Below are positions 11,140 through 22,919 of a stretch of 64,000 bases of DNA, piece by piece; the stretch's first letter is position 1; the number at the start of each line of letters is the position of its first letter. A model generated the notes under the pieces. It had not been told where the DNA came from. It made no database searches and saw only the letters and a list, made by a program, of their open reading frames with translations. Source of the stretch: Sphingomonadales bacterium (GTDB lineage: Bacteria > Pseudomonadota > Alphaproteobacteria > SMXS01); NCBI GenBank assembly GCA_022844405.1, contig JALHLV010000013.1, positions 1 through 64,000 on the forward strand. The letters run 5' to 3'. The translations under genes and the position numbers were made by a program.

Positions 11140-12657
11140 ATGGGCGCACTCGGTTATCGAACCAAGCTGCTTGGGACCTTTGGGCTGCTGCTTCTGCTGG
11201 TCGCCGTGCCCGTGCTCGTCGCGTGGACCGCGGCCGAGCAGCTTGACCGCCTGAACGAGCGGTCGCGCATCGCGCATGAAGTGCTCGATGCGCACCTCAC
11301 GATCGCCGAGCTGGGCCAGCTGCTGCTTCGCACGGATCGCGGTGCCGAAGCTCTACCGACGCCCAGCGAGGACCTGCGCCGCCATGCGGAGGTCGAGGCG
11401 CAGTTCAGGCGGGCCCGCGCCGCGATCGTCGGTGAGATGGAGCTCATCGGAACCGGCGGCGCCGGCGAGGAACTGGAAGAACTCACACGCCTCGACGACA
11501 TCCGCTCGCGGCTTGACCGCGCCATCGCCGGCAACCGGAACACCGGCTGGCGCGACGTGGTCTTCGCCGCCGTGGACGAGGAGCGGCGCGAGCTGCGGCA
11601 GGCCGATGCCGCCGCGCGCAGCGCGTCGCGCGTCATGCGCCTGATGCTCGGGTCCTGTGCGTTCGGCGCGATCCTGATCGCGGCAGTCTTGCTGTATTTA
11701 TTCCAGCATTCGGTGCGCCTGCGTCTGAACCGTCTGATCGCGGGCATGCAGGCCCTGGCCACGGGCGATTTCGCGCACCGCATCAGGCTGGATGGCCAGG
11801 ACGAGTTCGCGGAGATGGCACAGGGTTTCGATCTCATGGCGGAGACGCTGCAGCGCCAAAACCAGGCGATCGCCGACGCGCGCGAGGCGCTGGAGGAAAC
11901 CGTCGCGGCGCGCACCAGCGCGCTGGAGGCCGCCAATGCACGGCTTGCCGAAGCCGGAGAGCGCCGGCGCCAGTTCCTCGCGGATATCAGCCATGAGCTT
12001 CGCACGCCACTGACGATCATCCGCGGCGAGGCGGAGGTTTCGCTGCGCGGTGTGGAGAAGCCGGCCGACACCTACCGGGAGGCGCTGTCGCGGATCGTGG
12101 ACCAGGCGCTCGGCATGGGTCGCCTGGTCGACGATCTGCTGTTCGTGGCGCGCACCGACGCCGGCGAACCCAGGCTCAACCTGCGGCCGCTCCTGCTCGC
12201 GCCGTTCCTCGAGCGCTGCGTGGCGAGCGTGCGGTCTTTCGTCGAGAGCGATGGCGGCGGCATCGACATGAATTTCGGCTGCGAGCCGAGCGTGATCGGC
12301 GACCCGGACCGGCTTCGCCAGCTGGTCAATATCCTGCTCGACAATGCGATCCGCTACTCGTCTGACGCGCCGCGCATCGCCGTGAGCCTGCTCGCGTCTC
12401 CGAACGGTGTGACGGTTCAGGTGAGCGATAATGGCATCGGCATCGCCGCCGCCGATCTCCCGCATATTTTCGATCGCTACCGCCGCGGCGAGCGGGCGGA
12501 ACGCAAGAACGGCGACGGCGTCGGGCTCGGCTTGCCGATGGCCAAGGCGATCGTCGAGGCGCATGGGGGCACCATCACTATCGAGAGTGTCGAAGATGTC
12601 GGGACGACCGTTTCGGTGTTTCTGCCGACCGTCAGCGGACTACGCGCCATAGCATGA
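11140..12657 (+). CDS. Sensor histidine kinase (HAMP, HisKA, HATPase)
   Basis: A 505-residue membrane sensor. The start at ATG 11140 has GAAGG four bases upstream. A first membrane helix spans about residues 10-30; the periplasmic segment of about 145 residues is mostly helical; a second helix lies at about 176-195, followed by HAMP. The phosphoacceptor is His285 in DISHELRTPLT. The ATP-binding domain has the N box NILLDNAIRY, DNGIG and GVGLGLPMAK. The stop overlaps the regulator start (ATGA). It is divergent from the polysaccharide synthase unit, 177 bp away, suggesting local control. The signal sensed is unknown. Confidence 0.92.
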   Translation: MGALGYRTKLLGTFGLLLLLVAVPVLVAWTAAEQLDRLNERSRIAHEVLDAHLTIAELGQLLLRTDRGAEALPTPSEDLRRHAEVEAQFRRARAAIVGEMELIGTGGAGEELEELTRLDDIRSRLDRAIAGNRNTGWRDVVFAAVDEERRELRQADAAARSASRVMRLMLGSCAFGAILIAAVLLYLFQHSVRLRLNRLIAGMQALATGDFAHRIRLDGQDEFAEMAQGFDLMAETLQRQNQAIADAREALEETVAARTSALEAANARLAEAGERRRQFLADISHELRTPLTIIRGEAEVSLRGVEKPADTYREALSRIVDQALGMGRLVDDLLFVARTDAGEPRLNLRPLLLAPFLERCVASVRSFVESDGGGIDMNFGCEPSVIGDPDRLRQLVNILLDNAIRYSSDAPRIAVSLLASPNGVTVQVSDNGIGIAAADLPHIFDRYRRGERAERKNGDGVGLGLPMAKAIVEAHGGTITIESVEDVGTTVSVFLPTVSGLRAIA

Positions 12658-13334
12658 AGATTCTGGTTGTCGAGGATGAGCCGCTCGTCGCGGATTTTCT
12701 CAGACGCGGCCTTGTGGCCGAGGGTCACGCCGTCACGCTCGCGGGCGATGGCGGCGAGGGGCATGCCTATGCCCTGGCCGGAGGCTTTGACGTCATACTG
12801 CTCGACGTCAGGCTGCCGATCCGCTCGGGCCTCGAGGTTTGCTCGGCGCTGCGCGGCGCCGGCGTAGCGACACCGATCCTGATGCTGACCGCGCTCGATG
12901 CGGTGGCCGACCGCGTCGAAGGGCTCAAGCGCGGCGCCGACGACTATCTGATCAAGCCCTATGCCTTCGAAGAGCTCATCGCGCGTATCCAGGCGCTGGC
13001 GCGGCGACATACGCGCGGCAGGATCGACCCGCGAGCCCGCCGCTATGTGCATGCGGATCTGACCCTGGACCGCGAAACCCTCGTCGTCACCCGCGGCCAG
13101 GCCATCATCGCGCTCACGGCCAGGGAGATCGGCATCCTGGAGATGCTGATCGTGCGTCCCGGCGTCGTCGTCTCGCGCGAGCGTATCCTCAGTTCCGTCT
13201 GGGGTGTACAGGTGGACCCGCTGACCAACATCATCGACGTCTATATCGGCCGGCTGCGCCGCAAGCTCGGCGAGCACGGCGCCCCGATCATCGAAACTGT
13301 CCGCGGCTTCGGGTATCGGCTGGTCGAGCCGTGA
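12654..13334 (+). CDS. OmpR-family response regulator
   Basis: A 226-residue transcription factor. The receiver domain has acidic residues Glu7/Asp8, phospho-acceptor Asp51 in LLDVRLP, then MLTALD and the lysine in LIKPYAFEEL. A winged-helix DNA-binding domain follows at about 125-224, ending in the expected IIDVYIGRLRRKL and VRGFGYRL. It is translationally coupled to the kinase gene upstream. Likely targets are the divergent glycosyltransferase/exporter promoter and its own promoter, but no binding repeat was clearly recognised in the 177-bp divergent region at 10963-11139. Confidence 0.94.
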   Translation: MKILVVEDEPLVADFLRRGLVAEGHAVTLAGDGGEGHAYALAGGFDVILLDVRLPIRSGLEVCSALRGAGVATPILMLTALDAVADRVEGLKRGADDYLIKPYAFEELIARIQALARRHTRGRIDPRARRYVHADLTLDRETLVVTRGQAIIALTAREIGILEMLIVRPGVVVSRERILSSVWGVQVDPLTNIIDVYIGRLRRKLGEHGAPIIETVRGFGYRLVEP

Positions 13335-13394
13335 CGCTTGCTCCACCGGGTGTGGAATCCTATCCAAACTTCCCTGATACGAGGCGATTATCCG

Positions 13395-13423
13395 TTGACA
13401 CCATTCGGGGGGTGCCGTACACG
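13395..13423 (+). promoter_or_regulatory. Promoter of tRNA-Asp
   Basis: A perfect TTGACA (13395-13400) is followed after 17 bp by TACACG (13418-13423), about 14 bp before the mature tRNA-Asp. The -35 box is strong and the -10 box weak. Confidence 0.6.
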
Positions 13424-13436
13424 GAGCCTCCCTTGC

Positions 13437-13513
13437 GGGGGTGTAGCTCAGTTGGTTAGAGCGTCGGCCTGTCACGCCGAAGGTCGCGGGTTCGAGTCCC
13501 GTCACTCTCGCCA
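13437..13513 (+). tRNA. tRNA-Asp (anticodon GUC)
   Basis: A 77-nt tRNA. Acceptor GGGGGTG pairs with CACTCTC using two G-U pairs; the discriminator is G and CCA is encoded. Anticodon stem TCGGC/GCCGA encloses CTGTCAC, giving GTC. The T arm is GCGGGTTCGAGTCCCGT. The weak acceptor stem is slightly unusual but all other positions are canonical. Confidence 0.93.
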
Positions 13514-13537
13514 TTTCTCTCCTGTACAGACCGGCGC

Positions 13538-13591
13538 AGCGTGGCGATCACGCCACGCGGCGGATCGACCGGAGCCCCGTCACACTCGCCA
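13538..13591 (+). pseudogene. Degenerate tRNA-Asp copy
   Basis: This stretch aligns with tRNA-Asp from the anticodon arm to CCA. It has AGCGT-GGC, TCACGCC, and a final 20 bases (13572-13591) matching the tRNA 3' end at 18 of 20 positions. Anticodon and T arms are no longer pairable and the 5' half is unrecognisable. It is either a decayed tandem copy or an attachment-site-like relic. Confidence 0.55.
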
Positions 13592-13634
13592 CTTTCCCAC
13601 AGTTCTGGCCTGCGAAAACACAGGTCCATTGGGT

Positions 13635-13662
13635 TTGACACGGGGGGTGCGCCGACTATACT
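13635..13662 (+). promoter_or_regulatory. Promoter of the nuo operon
   Basis: TTGACA (13635-13640), a 16-bp spacer and TATACT (13657-13662) form a near-consensus sigma-70 promoter. Transcription would begin near 13669, leaving a leader of about 60 nt before nuoA. Confidence 0.75.
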
Positions 13663-13731
13663 GCGCCCCGATCGATCCCAGCCGGACCGATCGGTAAGCC
13701 GGATCTACAACGCACAATCAGACGGTTTCCG

Positions 13732-14097
13732 ATGCAGGGTTTGCTCGCCGAGTACCTACCTATTCTGCTGTTCCTTGGCGTCGCCACAGCCTTCTCGCTG
13801 ATCATGATCGGAGCCGCCGTGCTGGTGGCGCGCCAGAACCCCGATCCGGCCAAGCTGGCCGCCTATGAATGCGGCTTCGACGCCTTCGGCGACAGCCGCG
13901 GCCAGTTCGACGTGCGCTTCTACCTGGTCGCCATCCTGTTCATCATCTTCGATCTCGAGGTCGCTTTCCTGTTCCCGTGGGCTATCTCACTGGGGGACAT
14001 CGGCCTGTTCGGATTCTGGTCGATGATGATCTTCCTAGGCGTGCTGACCGTGGGCTTCGTCTACGAATGGAAGAAAGGGGCGCTGGAATGGGAGTAG
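13732..14097 (+). CDS. nuoA: NADH-quinone oxidoreductase subunit A
   Basis: A 121-residue inner-membrane subunit of complex I with three helices. The conserved loop [20 protein letters not shown] and the following [11 protein letters not shown] helix, with buried acidic residues, are diagnostic. It is the first gene of a complete nuoA-N operon. The ATG at 13732 has no clear Shine-Dalgarno. The last 10 bases overlap nuoB, so translation is coupled. Confidence 0.97.
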   Translation: MQGLLAEYLPILLFLGVATAFSLIMIGAAVLVARQNPDPAKLAAYECGFDAFGDSRGQFDVRFYLVAILFIIFDLEVAFLFPWAISLGDIGLFGFWSMMIFLGVLTVGFVYEWKKGALEWE

Positions 14098-14642
14098 AGA
14101 ATCCGCTCGCGCCGGGTCGCCAGAAACTGGACGCCTCGACCGCCGCCTCGCGCGACTATTTCGAGACCCTCTCCGGCGACCTGTCCGAAAAGGGCTTCAT
14201 CGTCGCCGGCGTGGACGACCTGATCAACTGGGCGCGCACCGGATCGCTGTGGTGGATGACCTTCGGCCTGGCGTGCTGCGCCGTCGAGATGATGCAGGCC
14301 AACATGCCGCGCTACGACCTGGAGCGCTTCGGCTTCGCGCCGCGCGCCTCGCCGCGCCAGTCGGACGTGATGATCGTCGCCGGCACGCTCACCAACAAGA
14401 TGGCGCCGGCGCTGCGCCGGGTCTACGACCAGATGCCCGAGCCGCGCTACGTGATCTCCATGGGCAGCTGCGCCAATGGCGGCGGCTATTACCATTATTC
14501 CTATTCGGTGGTGCGCGGCTGTGACCGCGTGGTGCCCGTCGACATCTACGTTCCGGGCTGTCCGCCCACCGCCGAAGCGCTGGTTTACGGGATTCTGCAG
14601 CTGCAGAAGAAGATCCGGCGGACCGGAAACCTGTCGCGATAG
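14088..14642 (+). CDS. nuoB: NADH-quinone oxidoreductase subunit B
   Basis: A 184-residue peripheral-arm subunit that holds the terminal cluster N2, which passes electrons to quinone. Cluster ligands are visible as Cys63-Cys64 (the unusual tandem pair in [11 protein letters not shown]), Cys128 (GSCANGG) and Cys158 ([10 protein letters not shown]). The start is ATG 14088, inside the end of nuoA; the longer upstream frame is only a shadow of nuoA. Confidence 0.97.
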   Translation: MGVENPLAPGRQKLDASTAASRDYFETLSGDLSEKGFIVAGVDDLINWARTGSLWWMTFGLACCAVEMMQANMPRYDLERFGFAPRASPRQSDVMIVAGTLTNKMAPALRRVYDQMPEPRYVISMGSCANGGGYYHYSYSVVRGCDRVVPVDIYVPGCPPTAEALVYGILQLQKKIRRTGNLSR

Positions 14643-14650
14643 GGGCTGTG

Positions 14651-15271
14651 ATGGACGGGGCGCTACACGAGCTTGGCGAGCACATCGCCACCAGCCTGCC
14701 GGACGCCGTGACGGGCTTCGAGGTCCGTCTCGGCGAGCTGACGGTCGCGGCCCATGCCGGGCACATCGTCCGGCTGCTGAAATTCCTGCGCGACAACACC
14801 GCCAGCCGGTGCCAGCAGCTCATCGACGTCTGCGGCGCCGATTATCCGAACCGGCCACTGCGCTTCGACGTGGTCTACCACCTGCTCAGCCTGACCCATA
14901 ACCACCGCGTCAGGGTCAAGGTGCAGACCGACGAGGATACGCCGGTGCCGTCGGTCATCGAGGTCTACGGCGCGGCGACCTGGTTCGAGCGGGAATGCTG
15001 GGACCTCTACGGCGTGATGTTCAACGGCCATCCGGACCTGCGCCGCATCCTCACCGACTATGGTTTCCAGGGCTTCCCGCTGCGCAAGGACTTCCCGCTG
15101 ACCGGCTATGTGGAAGTGCGCTACTCGGAAGAGCAAAAGCGCGTGGTGTACGAGCCAGTGAGCCTGATGCAGGAGTTCCGCGACTTCGATTTCATGAGCC
15201 CGTGGGAAGGCGCCAGATACATCCTGCCCGGCGACGGGAAGGCGGCGGGCGAGGGTGGAAAGCAAGGCTGA
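14651..15271 (+). CDS. nuoC: NADH-quinone oxidoreductase subunit C
   Basis: A 206-residue hydrophilic subunit (30 kDa type) at the junction of the peripheral and membrane arms. The signature region [26 protein letters not shown] is split across the middle, followed by [18 protein letters not shown] 14651 is chosen, five bases after AGGGG; GTG 14648 is an alternative. It is separate from nuoD, unlike the fused NuoCD of E. coli. Its TGA overlaps the nuoD ATG by one base. Confidence 0.96.
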   Translation: MDGALHELGEHIATSLPDAVTGFEVRLGELTVAAHAGHIVRLLKFLRDNTASRCQQLIDVCGADYPNRPLRFDVVYHLLSLTHNHRVRVKVQTDEDTPVPSVIEVYGAATWFERECWDLYGVMFNGHPDLRRILTDYGFQGFPLRKDFPLTGYVEVRYSEEQKRVVYEPVSLMQEFRDFDFMSPWEGARYILPGDGKAAGEGGKQG

Positions 15272-16449
15272 TGGCGGACGTCGAACTCAAGAATTTCAAC
15301 CTCAACTTCGGGCCGCAGCATCCCGCGGCCCATGGTGTTCTGCGCCTGATCACCGAGCTGGACGGCGAGATCGTCGAGCGGCTTGATCCGCATATCGGCC
15401 TGTTGCACCGGGGCACCGAGAAGCTGATCGAGTACAAGACCTATCTGCAGGCCGTGCCCTATTTCGACCGGCTCGACTATGTCGCGCCGATGAACCAGGA
15501 GCACGCCTTCGCGCTCGCCGTCGAGAAGCTGCTGGGCTGCGAGGTGCCGGTGCGCGGCCAGTACATCCGGGTGCTCTATGCCGAAATCGGCCGCATCGCC
15601 AACCACCTGCTGAACCTCACCACCCACGCGCTGGACGTGGGCGCCATGACGCCAATCCTGTGGGGGTTCGAGGAACGCGAGAAGCTGATGGTGTTCTACG
15701 AGCGGGCCTGCGGCGCGCGCCTGCACGCGGCCTATTTCCGGCCCGGCGGCGTCCACCAGGACCTGCCGCCCGAGCTGCTCGAGGACATCTTCACCTGGAC
15801 CGACACGTTCCCGGAAATTCTCGCCGACATGGAAACCATGCTGATCGGGAACCGTATCTTCAAGCAGCGCAACGCCGATATCGGCGTGGTCACCGCCGAC
15901 GAGGCGTTCGACCTGGGATTCTCGGGCCCGCCGCTGCGCGCCTCGGGCATCGCGTGGGACCTGCGCAAGTCGCAGCCCTATGACGGCTACGAGAAATTCG
16001 ACTTCGACATCCCGATCGGCAAGCACGGCGACTGCTACGACCGCTTCATCCTGCGGCTGGAGGAAATCCGCCAGAGCCTGAAGATCATGAAGCAGGCGAT
16101 CAACGAGATGCCGGCCGGCCCGGTCGCCTCGCTCGACCGCAAGATCGTGCCGCCTTCGCGCGGCGAGATGAAGCGCTCCATGGAAGCGCTGATCCATCAC
16201 TTCAAGCTGTACACCGAAGGCTACAAGGTGCCCGAAGGCGAGACCTATGTCGCGGTCGAGGCGCCGAAGGGCGAGTTCGGCGTCTATGTGGTCGCCGACG
16301 GCACCAACAAGCCCTATCGCTGCAAGATCCGCGCGCCGGGCTTCCCGCATCTGGCCGCCATGGATTTCATGTGCCGGGGACATATGCTGGCGGACATTCC
16401 CGCCATCCTCGGCTCACTCGACATCGTGTTCGGGGAGATCGACCGATGA
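15271..16449 (+). CDS. nuoD: NADH-quinone oxidoreductase subunit D
   Basis: A 392-residue subunit (49 kDa type) that forms the quinone-binding pocket with NuoB. Key regions: [14 protein letters not shown] near the N-terminus, [12 protein letters not shown], and the C-terminal [18 protein letters not shown] that ends close to IDR. The start is coupled to the nuoC stop (TGATG). It is evolutionarily related to hydrogenase large subunits but lacks the nickel-binding cysteines. Confidence 0.97.
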   Translation: MADVELKNFNLNFGPQHPAAHGVLRLITELDGEIVERLDPHIGLLHRGTEKLIEYKTYLQAVPYFDRLDYVAPMNQEHAFALAVEKLLGCEVPVRGQYIRVLYAEIGRIANHLLNLTTHALDVGAMTPILWGFEEREKLMVFYERACGARLHAAYFRPGGVHQDLPPELLEDIFTWTDTFPEILADMETMLIGNRIFKQRNADIGVVTADEAFDLGFSGPPLRASGIAWDLRKSQPYDGYEKFDFDIPIGKHGDCYDRFILRLEEIRQSLKIMKQAINEMPAGPVASLDRKIVPPSRGEMKRSMEALIHHFKLYTEGYKVPEGETYVAVEAPKGEFGVYVVADGTNKPYRCKIRAPGFPHLAAMDFMCRGHMLADIPAILGSLDIVFGEIDR

Positions 16450-17050
16450 GCGGCGCGCACGCTGCCCCCTTCGTCCAGCCGGCCCGCTTCGAGTTCACCC
16501 CCGAGAGCATGGAGCAGGTCGACAGGCACATCGCCAAATATCCGAAAGGGCGTCAGCAGAGCGCGGTGATGCCGCTGCTCGACATCGCCCAGCGCCAGAA
16601 CGGCGGCTGGCTGCCGGAAGCGGCGATAAGGGTGATCGGCGAGATGCTCAACATGCCCTATATCCGCGTCTACGAGGTCGCCAGCTTCTACACCATGTAC
16701 AATCTGGCGCCAGTCGGCCGGCACCTGGTGCAGGTCTGCACGACGACGCCGTGCTGGCTGCGCGGCTCCGACCAGGTGATGGAGGCGTGCCGCCAGTCGC
16801 TCGGCGTGCGCGCCGGCCAGACCTCGGCCGACGGCCAGTTCACCCTGATCGAGGTGGAATGCCTGGGCGCCTGCGTCAACGCGCCGATGATGCAGATCGG
16901 CGACGACTACTACGAGGACCTGGATGCGGGCAGCACCAGGCGCATCCTCGACGACCTGAAGGCGGGCCGCGCGCCCGCGCCGGGACCGCAGATCGACCGG
17001 ATCAACGCGGCGCCCGTGGGCGGACCGACCACGCTGAAGGAGACCGCGTG

Positions 17051-17051
<1 letters not shown>
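16446..17051 (+). CDS. nuoE: NADH-quinone oxidoreductase subunit E
   Basis: A 201-residue 24 kDa-type subunit of the NADH dehydrogenase module. It binds the [2Fe-2S] cluster N1a through Cys98 and Cys103 (VCTTTPC) and Cys139 and Cys143 ([11 protein letters not shown]), the expected CX4C/CX3C pattern. The ATG overlaps the nuoD stop by four bases. A proline-rich tail after residue 175 is variable in the family. Confidence 0.97.
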
Positions 17052-18337
<1,286 letters not shown>

Positions 18338-18347
18338 GGGAAACGGG

Positions 18348-20411
18348 ATGCCAACGCTTACCATCGACGGCAAGGACGTCACGGTCGCCCAGGGCACCAC
18401 GGTGCTGCAGGCCTGCGAGATCGCGGGGATCGAGGTGCCGCGGTTCTGCTATCACGAGCGCCTGTCCATCGCCGGCAACTGCCGCATGTGCCTGGTCGAG
18501 CAGGAAAAGGCGCCCAAGCCGATCGCGTCCTGCGCCATGCCGGCCGCCGACAACATGGTGATCCACACCAACACGCCGCAGGTCAAGAAGGCCCGCGAAG
18601 GCGTGATGGAGTTCCTGCTGATCAACCATCCGCTGGACTGCCCGATCTGCGACCAGGGCGGCGAGTGCGACCTGCAGGACCAGTCCATGGCCTATGGCAA
18701 GGGCGCCACGCGGTTCCACGAGAACAAGCGCGCCGTCAAAGAAAAATACATGGGCCCGCTGATCAAGACGGTGATGACCCGCTGCATCCATTGCACCCGC
18801 TGCGTGCGCTTTGCCGAGGAAGTGGCCGGCGTCGAGGAGATCGGCGCCATCGGCCGCGGCGAGCACATGGAGATCACCACCTATCTGGAACAGGCGATGA
18901 CGTCGGAGCTGTCCGGCAACGTCATCGATCTTTGCCCGGTCGGTGCGCTGACGTCGAAGCCCTATGCCTTCACCGCCCGGTCGTGGGAGCTGGAGAAGGT
19001 CGAGAGCGTCGACGTGCATGACGCGGTCGGCTCCAACATCCGCGTCGACTTCCGCGGCAAGGAAGTCATGCGCGTGCTGCCGCGCCTCAACGAGGACGTC
19101 AACCAGGAGTGGATCTCCGACAAGACCCGCTTCGCCTATGACGGCCTCAAGCGCGGCCGCCTGGACCGGCCCTATGTCCGCCAGGACGGCAGGCTGCGGG
19201 AAGCCACCTGGGCCGAGGCGTTCGGCGCCATCGCCGCCAATGTCAACGGCCTGCCGGGCGCCAAGATCGCCGCCATCGCCGGCGACCTGGCCGATCTGGA
19301 GGCCATGGCCGCGCTGAAGGACCTGATGGCCAATCTGGGCTCGCCCCACATCGACTGCCGCCAGGACGGCGCCAGGCTCGATGCCTCGGTGCGCGCGTCC
19401 TACCTGTTCAACAGCACCATTGCCGGCATCGACAAGGCCGACGCGCTGCTGATCGTCGGCTCCAATCCCCGCATCGAGGCGCCGATCGTCAACGCCCGCA
19501 TCCGCCAGCGCTGGCTCGCGGGCGGCTTCCGTATCGGCGTGATCGGCGAGCGGCCGGAGCTGACCTACGACTACGACTATCTGGGCGCCGGTCCGGGCAC
19601 GCTGGGCGAGGTCGCCTCGGGCGGCCATTCCTTCGCCGAGGTGCTGCGCGGCGCGCAGCACCCGATGATCATCGTCGGCCAGGGCGCGCTCGCCCGCGCC
19701 GACGGCGCCGCGGTGTTGGCCGCCGCGCGCCAGATTGCCGAGACCTATGGCATGATCGGCGACGGATGGAACGGCTTCAACGTGCTGCACACGGCGGCGT
19801 CGCGCGTCGGCGGCCTCGACCTGGGCTTCGTGCCGGGCGACGGCGGCCTCGACGTCGAGGGTATGCTGACGGGCGCGCAATCCGGCGCGGTCGAGGTGGT
19901 CTACCTGCTGCACGCCGACGAACTCGACACCAGCCGGCTCGAAAACGCCTTCGTGATCTATCAGGGCAGCCACGGCGACAATGGCGTCAAGCACGCCGAC
20001 GTGATCCTGCCGGGCGCCGCCTACACCGAGAAGAACGCCACCTGGATCAACACCGAGGGCCGGGTGCAGCTCGGCAGCCGGGCCGTGTTCCCGCCGGGCG
20101 ACGCGCGCGAGGACTGGACCATCGTCCGCGCGCTGTCGGAGGTGCTGACCGGCGGCAAGCTGCCCTATGACAATCTCGGCGCGCTGCGCCGCCGGATCGC
20201 CGGCGCAGTGGCGCACGCGACCGCCGTGGGCGACGTCGTGCCCGCCGAATGGGGCGCGTTCGGTCAACCGGGCCTGCTCGGCGACGCACCGTTCGCTTCG
20301 ACGGTCACGCAGCACTACCTGACCAACCCGATCTGCCGCGCGTCCACCATCATGGCCGAGTGCCACGCGGTGATCGAACCGGCGCAGGAAGGGACCGGCA
20401 CCCATGGATAA
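18348..20411 (+). CDS. nuoG: NADH-quinone oxidoreductase subunit G
   Basis: A 687-residue 75 kDa-type subunit. Ligands of the [2Fe-2S] cluster N1b are Cys34, Cys45, Cys48 and Cys62; the His-ligated cluster N5 uses His94, Cys98, Cys101 and Cys107 ([11 protein letters not shown]). A further [4Fe-4S] site is in [10 protein letters not shown] and [11 protein letters not shown] molybdopterin-oxidoreductase-like domain fills the rest. The Shine-Dalgarno AGGGGAAACGGG precedes ATG 18348. The length matches the alphaproteobacterial/mitochondrial form, shorter than E. coli NuoG. Confidence 0.97.
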   Translation: MPTLTIDGKDVTVAQGTTVLQACEIAGIEVPRFCYHERLSIAGNCRMCLVEQEKAPKPIASCAMPAADNMVIHTNTPQVKKAREGVMEFLLINHPLDCPICDQGGECDLQDQSMAYGKGATRFHENKRAVKEKYMGPLIKTVMTRCIHCTRCVRFAEEVAGVEEIGAIGRGEHMEITTYLEQAMTSELSGNVIDLCPVGALTSKPYAFTARSWELEKVESVDVHDAVGSNIRVDFRGKEVMRVLPRLNEDVNQEWISDKTRFAYDGLKRGRLDRPYVRQDGRLREATWAEAFGAIAANVNGLPGAKIAAIAGDLADLEAMAALKDLMANLGSPHIDCRQDGARLDASVRASYLFNSTIAGIDKADALLIVGSNPRIEAPIVNARIRQRWLAGGFRIGVIGERPELTYDYDYLGAGPGTLGEVASGGHSFAEVLRGAQHPMIIVGQGALARADGAAVLAAARQIAETYGMIGDGWNGFNVLHTAASRVGGLDLGFVPGDGGLDVEGMLTGAQSGAVEVVYLLHADELDTSRLENAFVIYQGSHGDNGVKHADVILPGAAYTEKNATWINTEGRVQLGSRAVFPPGDAREDWTIVRALSEVLTGGKLPYDNLGALRRRIAGAVAHATAVGDVVPAEWGAFGQPGLLGDAPFASTVTQHYLTNPICRASTIMAECHAVIEPAQEGTGTHG

Positions 20412-21453
20412 CCCGTTCCTTCACGGCTATGTCTATCCCGGCCTGTGGATGCTGGGCGGCATTCTCGCCGTCATGCTGCCGGTGGTGCTCGCCGTCGCGT
20501 TCGTCATCTATTTCGACCGCAAGATATGGGCCGCCATGCAGCTTCGCCGCGGCCCCAACGTGGTCGGCCCGTTCGGCATCCTGCAAAGCTTCGCCGACGG
20601 CATCAAGCTGGTGCTGAAGGAAACCATCGTCCCCGCCAGTGCCAACAAGGGCGTCTATTTCATCGCGCCGGTGCTGACCTTCGTGCTCGCCATGGTCGCC
20701 TGGGCAGTCATTCCCTGGGGCTATTTCGGCGATACCAAGCTGGTGATCTCCGACATCAATGTCGGCATCCTCTACCTGTTCGCCATTTCGTCGCTGGGCG
20801 TCTACGGCATCATCATGTCGGGCTGGGCGTCCAACTCGCGCTACCCGTTCCTGGGCGGCCTGCGGTCGGCGGCGCAGATGGTGTCCTATGAGGTCTCCAT
20901 CGGCTTCGTGCTGATCACCGTGCTGCTGTGCGTCGGCTCGCTCAACCTGTCCGACGTGGTCGAGGCGCAGCGCGGCACCTGGTACGGCATCCCGAAATGG
21001 TTCTTCCTGCCGCTGTTTCCCATGTTCGTCATCTTCTTCATCTCGGCGCTGGCCGAGACCAACCGACCGCCCTTCGACCTGCCCGAAGCCGAAGCCGAGC
21101 TGGTGGCGGGCTATCAGGTCGAATATTCGTCCATGACCTTCGCCATGTTCTGGCTGGGCGAGTACGCCAACATCCTGCTGATGTGCGCCATGCTGTCGAT
21201 CCTGTTCTTCGGCGGCTGGCTGCCGCCGTGGGAAGTGGCGCCGTTCACCTGGGTGCCGGGGCCGATCTGGATGATCATCAAGATGTCCATCTTCTTCTTC
21301 ATCTTCTCGTGGGTGAAGGCGGCGGTGCCGCGCTACCGCTACGACCAGCTCATGCGCCTGGGATGGAAGGTTTTCCTTCCCATCTCGCTGGGCGCGGTGG
21401 TGGTGGTGTCCGGTTTCCTGGTCGCCTTCGACCTTCTGCCAAACAAGGGTTAG
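20404..21453 (+). CDS. nuoH: NADH-quinone oxidoreductase subunit H
   Basis: A 349-residue membrane subunit with eight or so helices that forms the quinone entry channel. Diagnostic segments are [22 protein letters not shown] (split here by context), [21 protein letters not shown] and [17 protein letters not shown]. It overlaps the nuoG stop by eight bases. Confidence 0.97.
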   Translation: MDNPFLHGYVYPGLWMLGGILAVMLPVVLAVAFVIYFDRKIWAAMQLRRGPNVVGPFGILQSFADGIKLVLKETIVPASANKGVYFIAPVLTFVLAMVAWAVIPWGYFGDTKLVISDINVGILYLFAISSLGVYGIIMSGWASNSRYPFLGGLRSAAQMVSYEVSIGFVLITVLLCVGSLNLSDVVEAQRGTWYGIPKWFFLPLFPMFVIFFISALAETNRPPFDLPEAEAELVAGYQVEYSSMTFAMFWLGEYANILLMCAMLSILFFGGWLPPWEVAPFTWVPGPIWMIIKMSIFFFIFSWVKAAVPRYRYDQLMRLGWKVFLPISLGAVVVVSGFLVAFDLLPNKG

Positions 21454-21463
21454 GAGCACGCCG

Positions 21464-21952
21464 ATGTCGAGCTTCTCACGCGCCGCCAAGACGATCCTGC
21501 TCTGGGAGTTCGTGCAGGCCATGGCCTTGACCTTGAAGTACTTTTTCAAGGCCAAGCAGACCATCAACTATCCCTATGAAAAGGGTCCGCTGAGCCCGCG
21601 CTTCCGGGGCGAGCACGCGCTGCGCCGCTATCCGAACGGCGAGGAGCGCTGCATCGCCTGCAAGCTGTGCGAGGCGATCTGTCCGGCCCAGGCCATCACC
21701 ATCGAGGCCGAACCCCGCGCCGACGGCTCGCGCCGCACCACCCGCTACGACATCGACATGGTGAAGTGCATCTATTGCGGGTTCTGCCAGGAGGCGTGCC
21801 CGGTCGACGCCATCGTCGAGGGGCCGAATTTCGAGTTCGCCACCGAGACCCGCGAAGAACTCTACTACAACAAGGAAAAGCTGCTGGCCAACGGCGACCG
21901 CTGGGAACGCGAGATCGCCGCCAACCTTGCGGCCGACGCGCCCTACCGCTAA
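21464..21952 (+). CDS. nuoI: NADH-quinone oxidoreductase subunit I
   Basis: A 162-residue ferredoxin-like subunit (TYKY type) carrying clusters N6a and N6b. The two CX2CX2CX3CP motifs are Cys63/66/69/73 ([12 protein letters not shown]) and Cys102/105/108/112 ([12 protein letters not shown]). It begins ten bases after nuoH. It relays electrons to NuoB. Confidence 0.97.
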   Translation: MSSFSRAAKTILLWEFVQAMALTLKYFFKAKQTINYPYEKGPLSPRFRGEHALRRYPNGEERCIACKLCEAICPAQAITIEAEPRADGSRRTTRYDIDMVKCIYCGFCQEACPVDAIVEGPNFEFATETREELYYNKEKLLANGDRWEREIAANLAADAPYR

Positions 21953-21992
21953 GAACCCGGCCAAAAGAAGCCGCAACAGGAACGCTCACCGG

Positions 21993-22604
21993 ATGATCCT
22001 GCAGACGATCACGTTCTATCTCTTCGCGGCAATCACCGTGGCCGCCGGCTTCATGGTGATTGCCGCGCGCAACCCGGTGCATTCGGTGCTGTACCTGATC
22101 CTGGCGTTCTTCACCTCGGCCGGCCTGTTCGTGCTGATCGGCGCCGAGTTCATCGCGATGATCCTGCTGATCGTCTATGTGGGCGCCGTCGCCGTGCTGT
22201 TCCTGTTCGTGGTGATGATGCTCGACATCAACTTCACCGATCTGCGCCAGGGCTTCCTGCAATATCTCCCGATCGGCGGCCTGATCGGCATCGTCCTGCT
22301 GGTCGAGCTGTTCATGGTGCTGGCGACCTGGCAGTTCGGCCCCGATGTCGCGGCCGGCGCCGTGCCGCAGGCGACCACCGGCGGCCTGACCAACACCGAA
22401 GCGCTGGGCGCTGTCATCTACACCGATTACGCCTACGCCTTCCAGGCGGCGGGCATCATCCTGCTGATCGCCATGATCGGCGCCATCGTGCTGACCCACC
22501 GGACCCGCCCGGGCGTCAAGAAGCAGCGCATCTCCAGCCAGGTTCACCGCGACCCCAAGACCACCATCGAGGTAAAGAAAATTCCGCCAGGGCAGGGAAT
22601 CTGA
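21993..22604 (+). CDS. nuoJ: NADH-quinone oxidoreductase subunit J
   Basis: A 203-residue membrane subunit with five predicted helices. The start is ATG 21993; the frame upstream is basic and not conserved. The stretch [19 protein letters not shown] and the [20 protein letters not shown] helix containing the pi-bulge region are typical of the ND6 family. The C-terminal 40 residues are hydrophilic. Confidence 0.95.
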   Translation: MILQTITFYLFAAITVAAGFMVIAARNPVHSVLYLILAFFTSAGLFVLIGAEFIAMILLIVYVGAVAVLFLFVVMMLDINFTDLRQGFLQYLPIGGLIGIVLLVELFMVLATWQFGPDVAAGAVPQATTGGLTNTEALGAVIYTDYAYAFQAAGIILLIAMIGAIVLTHRTRPGVKKQRISSQVHRDPKTTIEVKKIPPGQGI

Positions 22605-22605
22605 G

Positions 22606-22914
22606 ATGACGATCGGGCTTGAAAACTACCTGATCGTCGCCGCGATCCTGTTCACCCTGGGCATTTTCGGCATCTTCCTGAACCGGAAGAACGTGATCAT
22701 CATCCTAATGTCGATCGAGCTGATGCTGCTGGCGGTGAACATCAACCTGGTCGCCTTCTCGGTATTCCTGGGCAATTTGATCGGCCAGGTGTTCGCGCTG
22801 TTCGTGCTGACGGTGGCGGCCGCCGAAGCGGCCATCGGCCTCGCCATCCTGGTCGTCTATTTCCGCAACCGCGGCACCATCGCCGTGGAAGACATCAGCC
22901 AGATGAAGGGTTGA
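22606..22914 (+). CDS. nuoK: NADH-quinone oxidoreductase subunit K
   Basis: A 102-residue ND4L-type subunit with three helices. The proton-channel glutamates sit in [15 protein letters not shown] and [14 protein letters not shown]. It starts one base after nuoJ ends. Confidence 0.96.
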   Translation: MTIGLENYLIVAAILFTLGIFGIFLNRKNVIIILMSIELMLLAVNINLVAFSVFLGNLIGQVFALFVLTVAAAEAAIGLAILVVYFRNRGTIAVEDISQMKG

Positions 22915-22919
22915 GGGGG

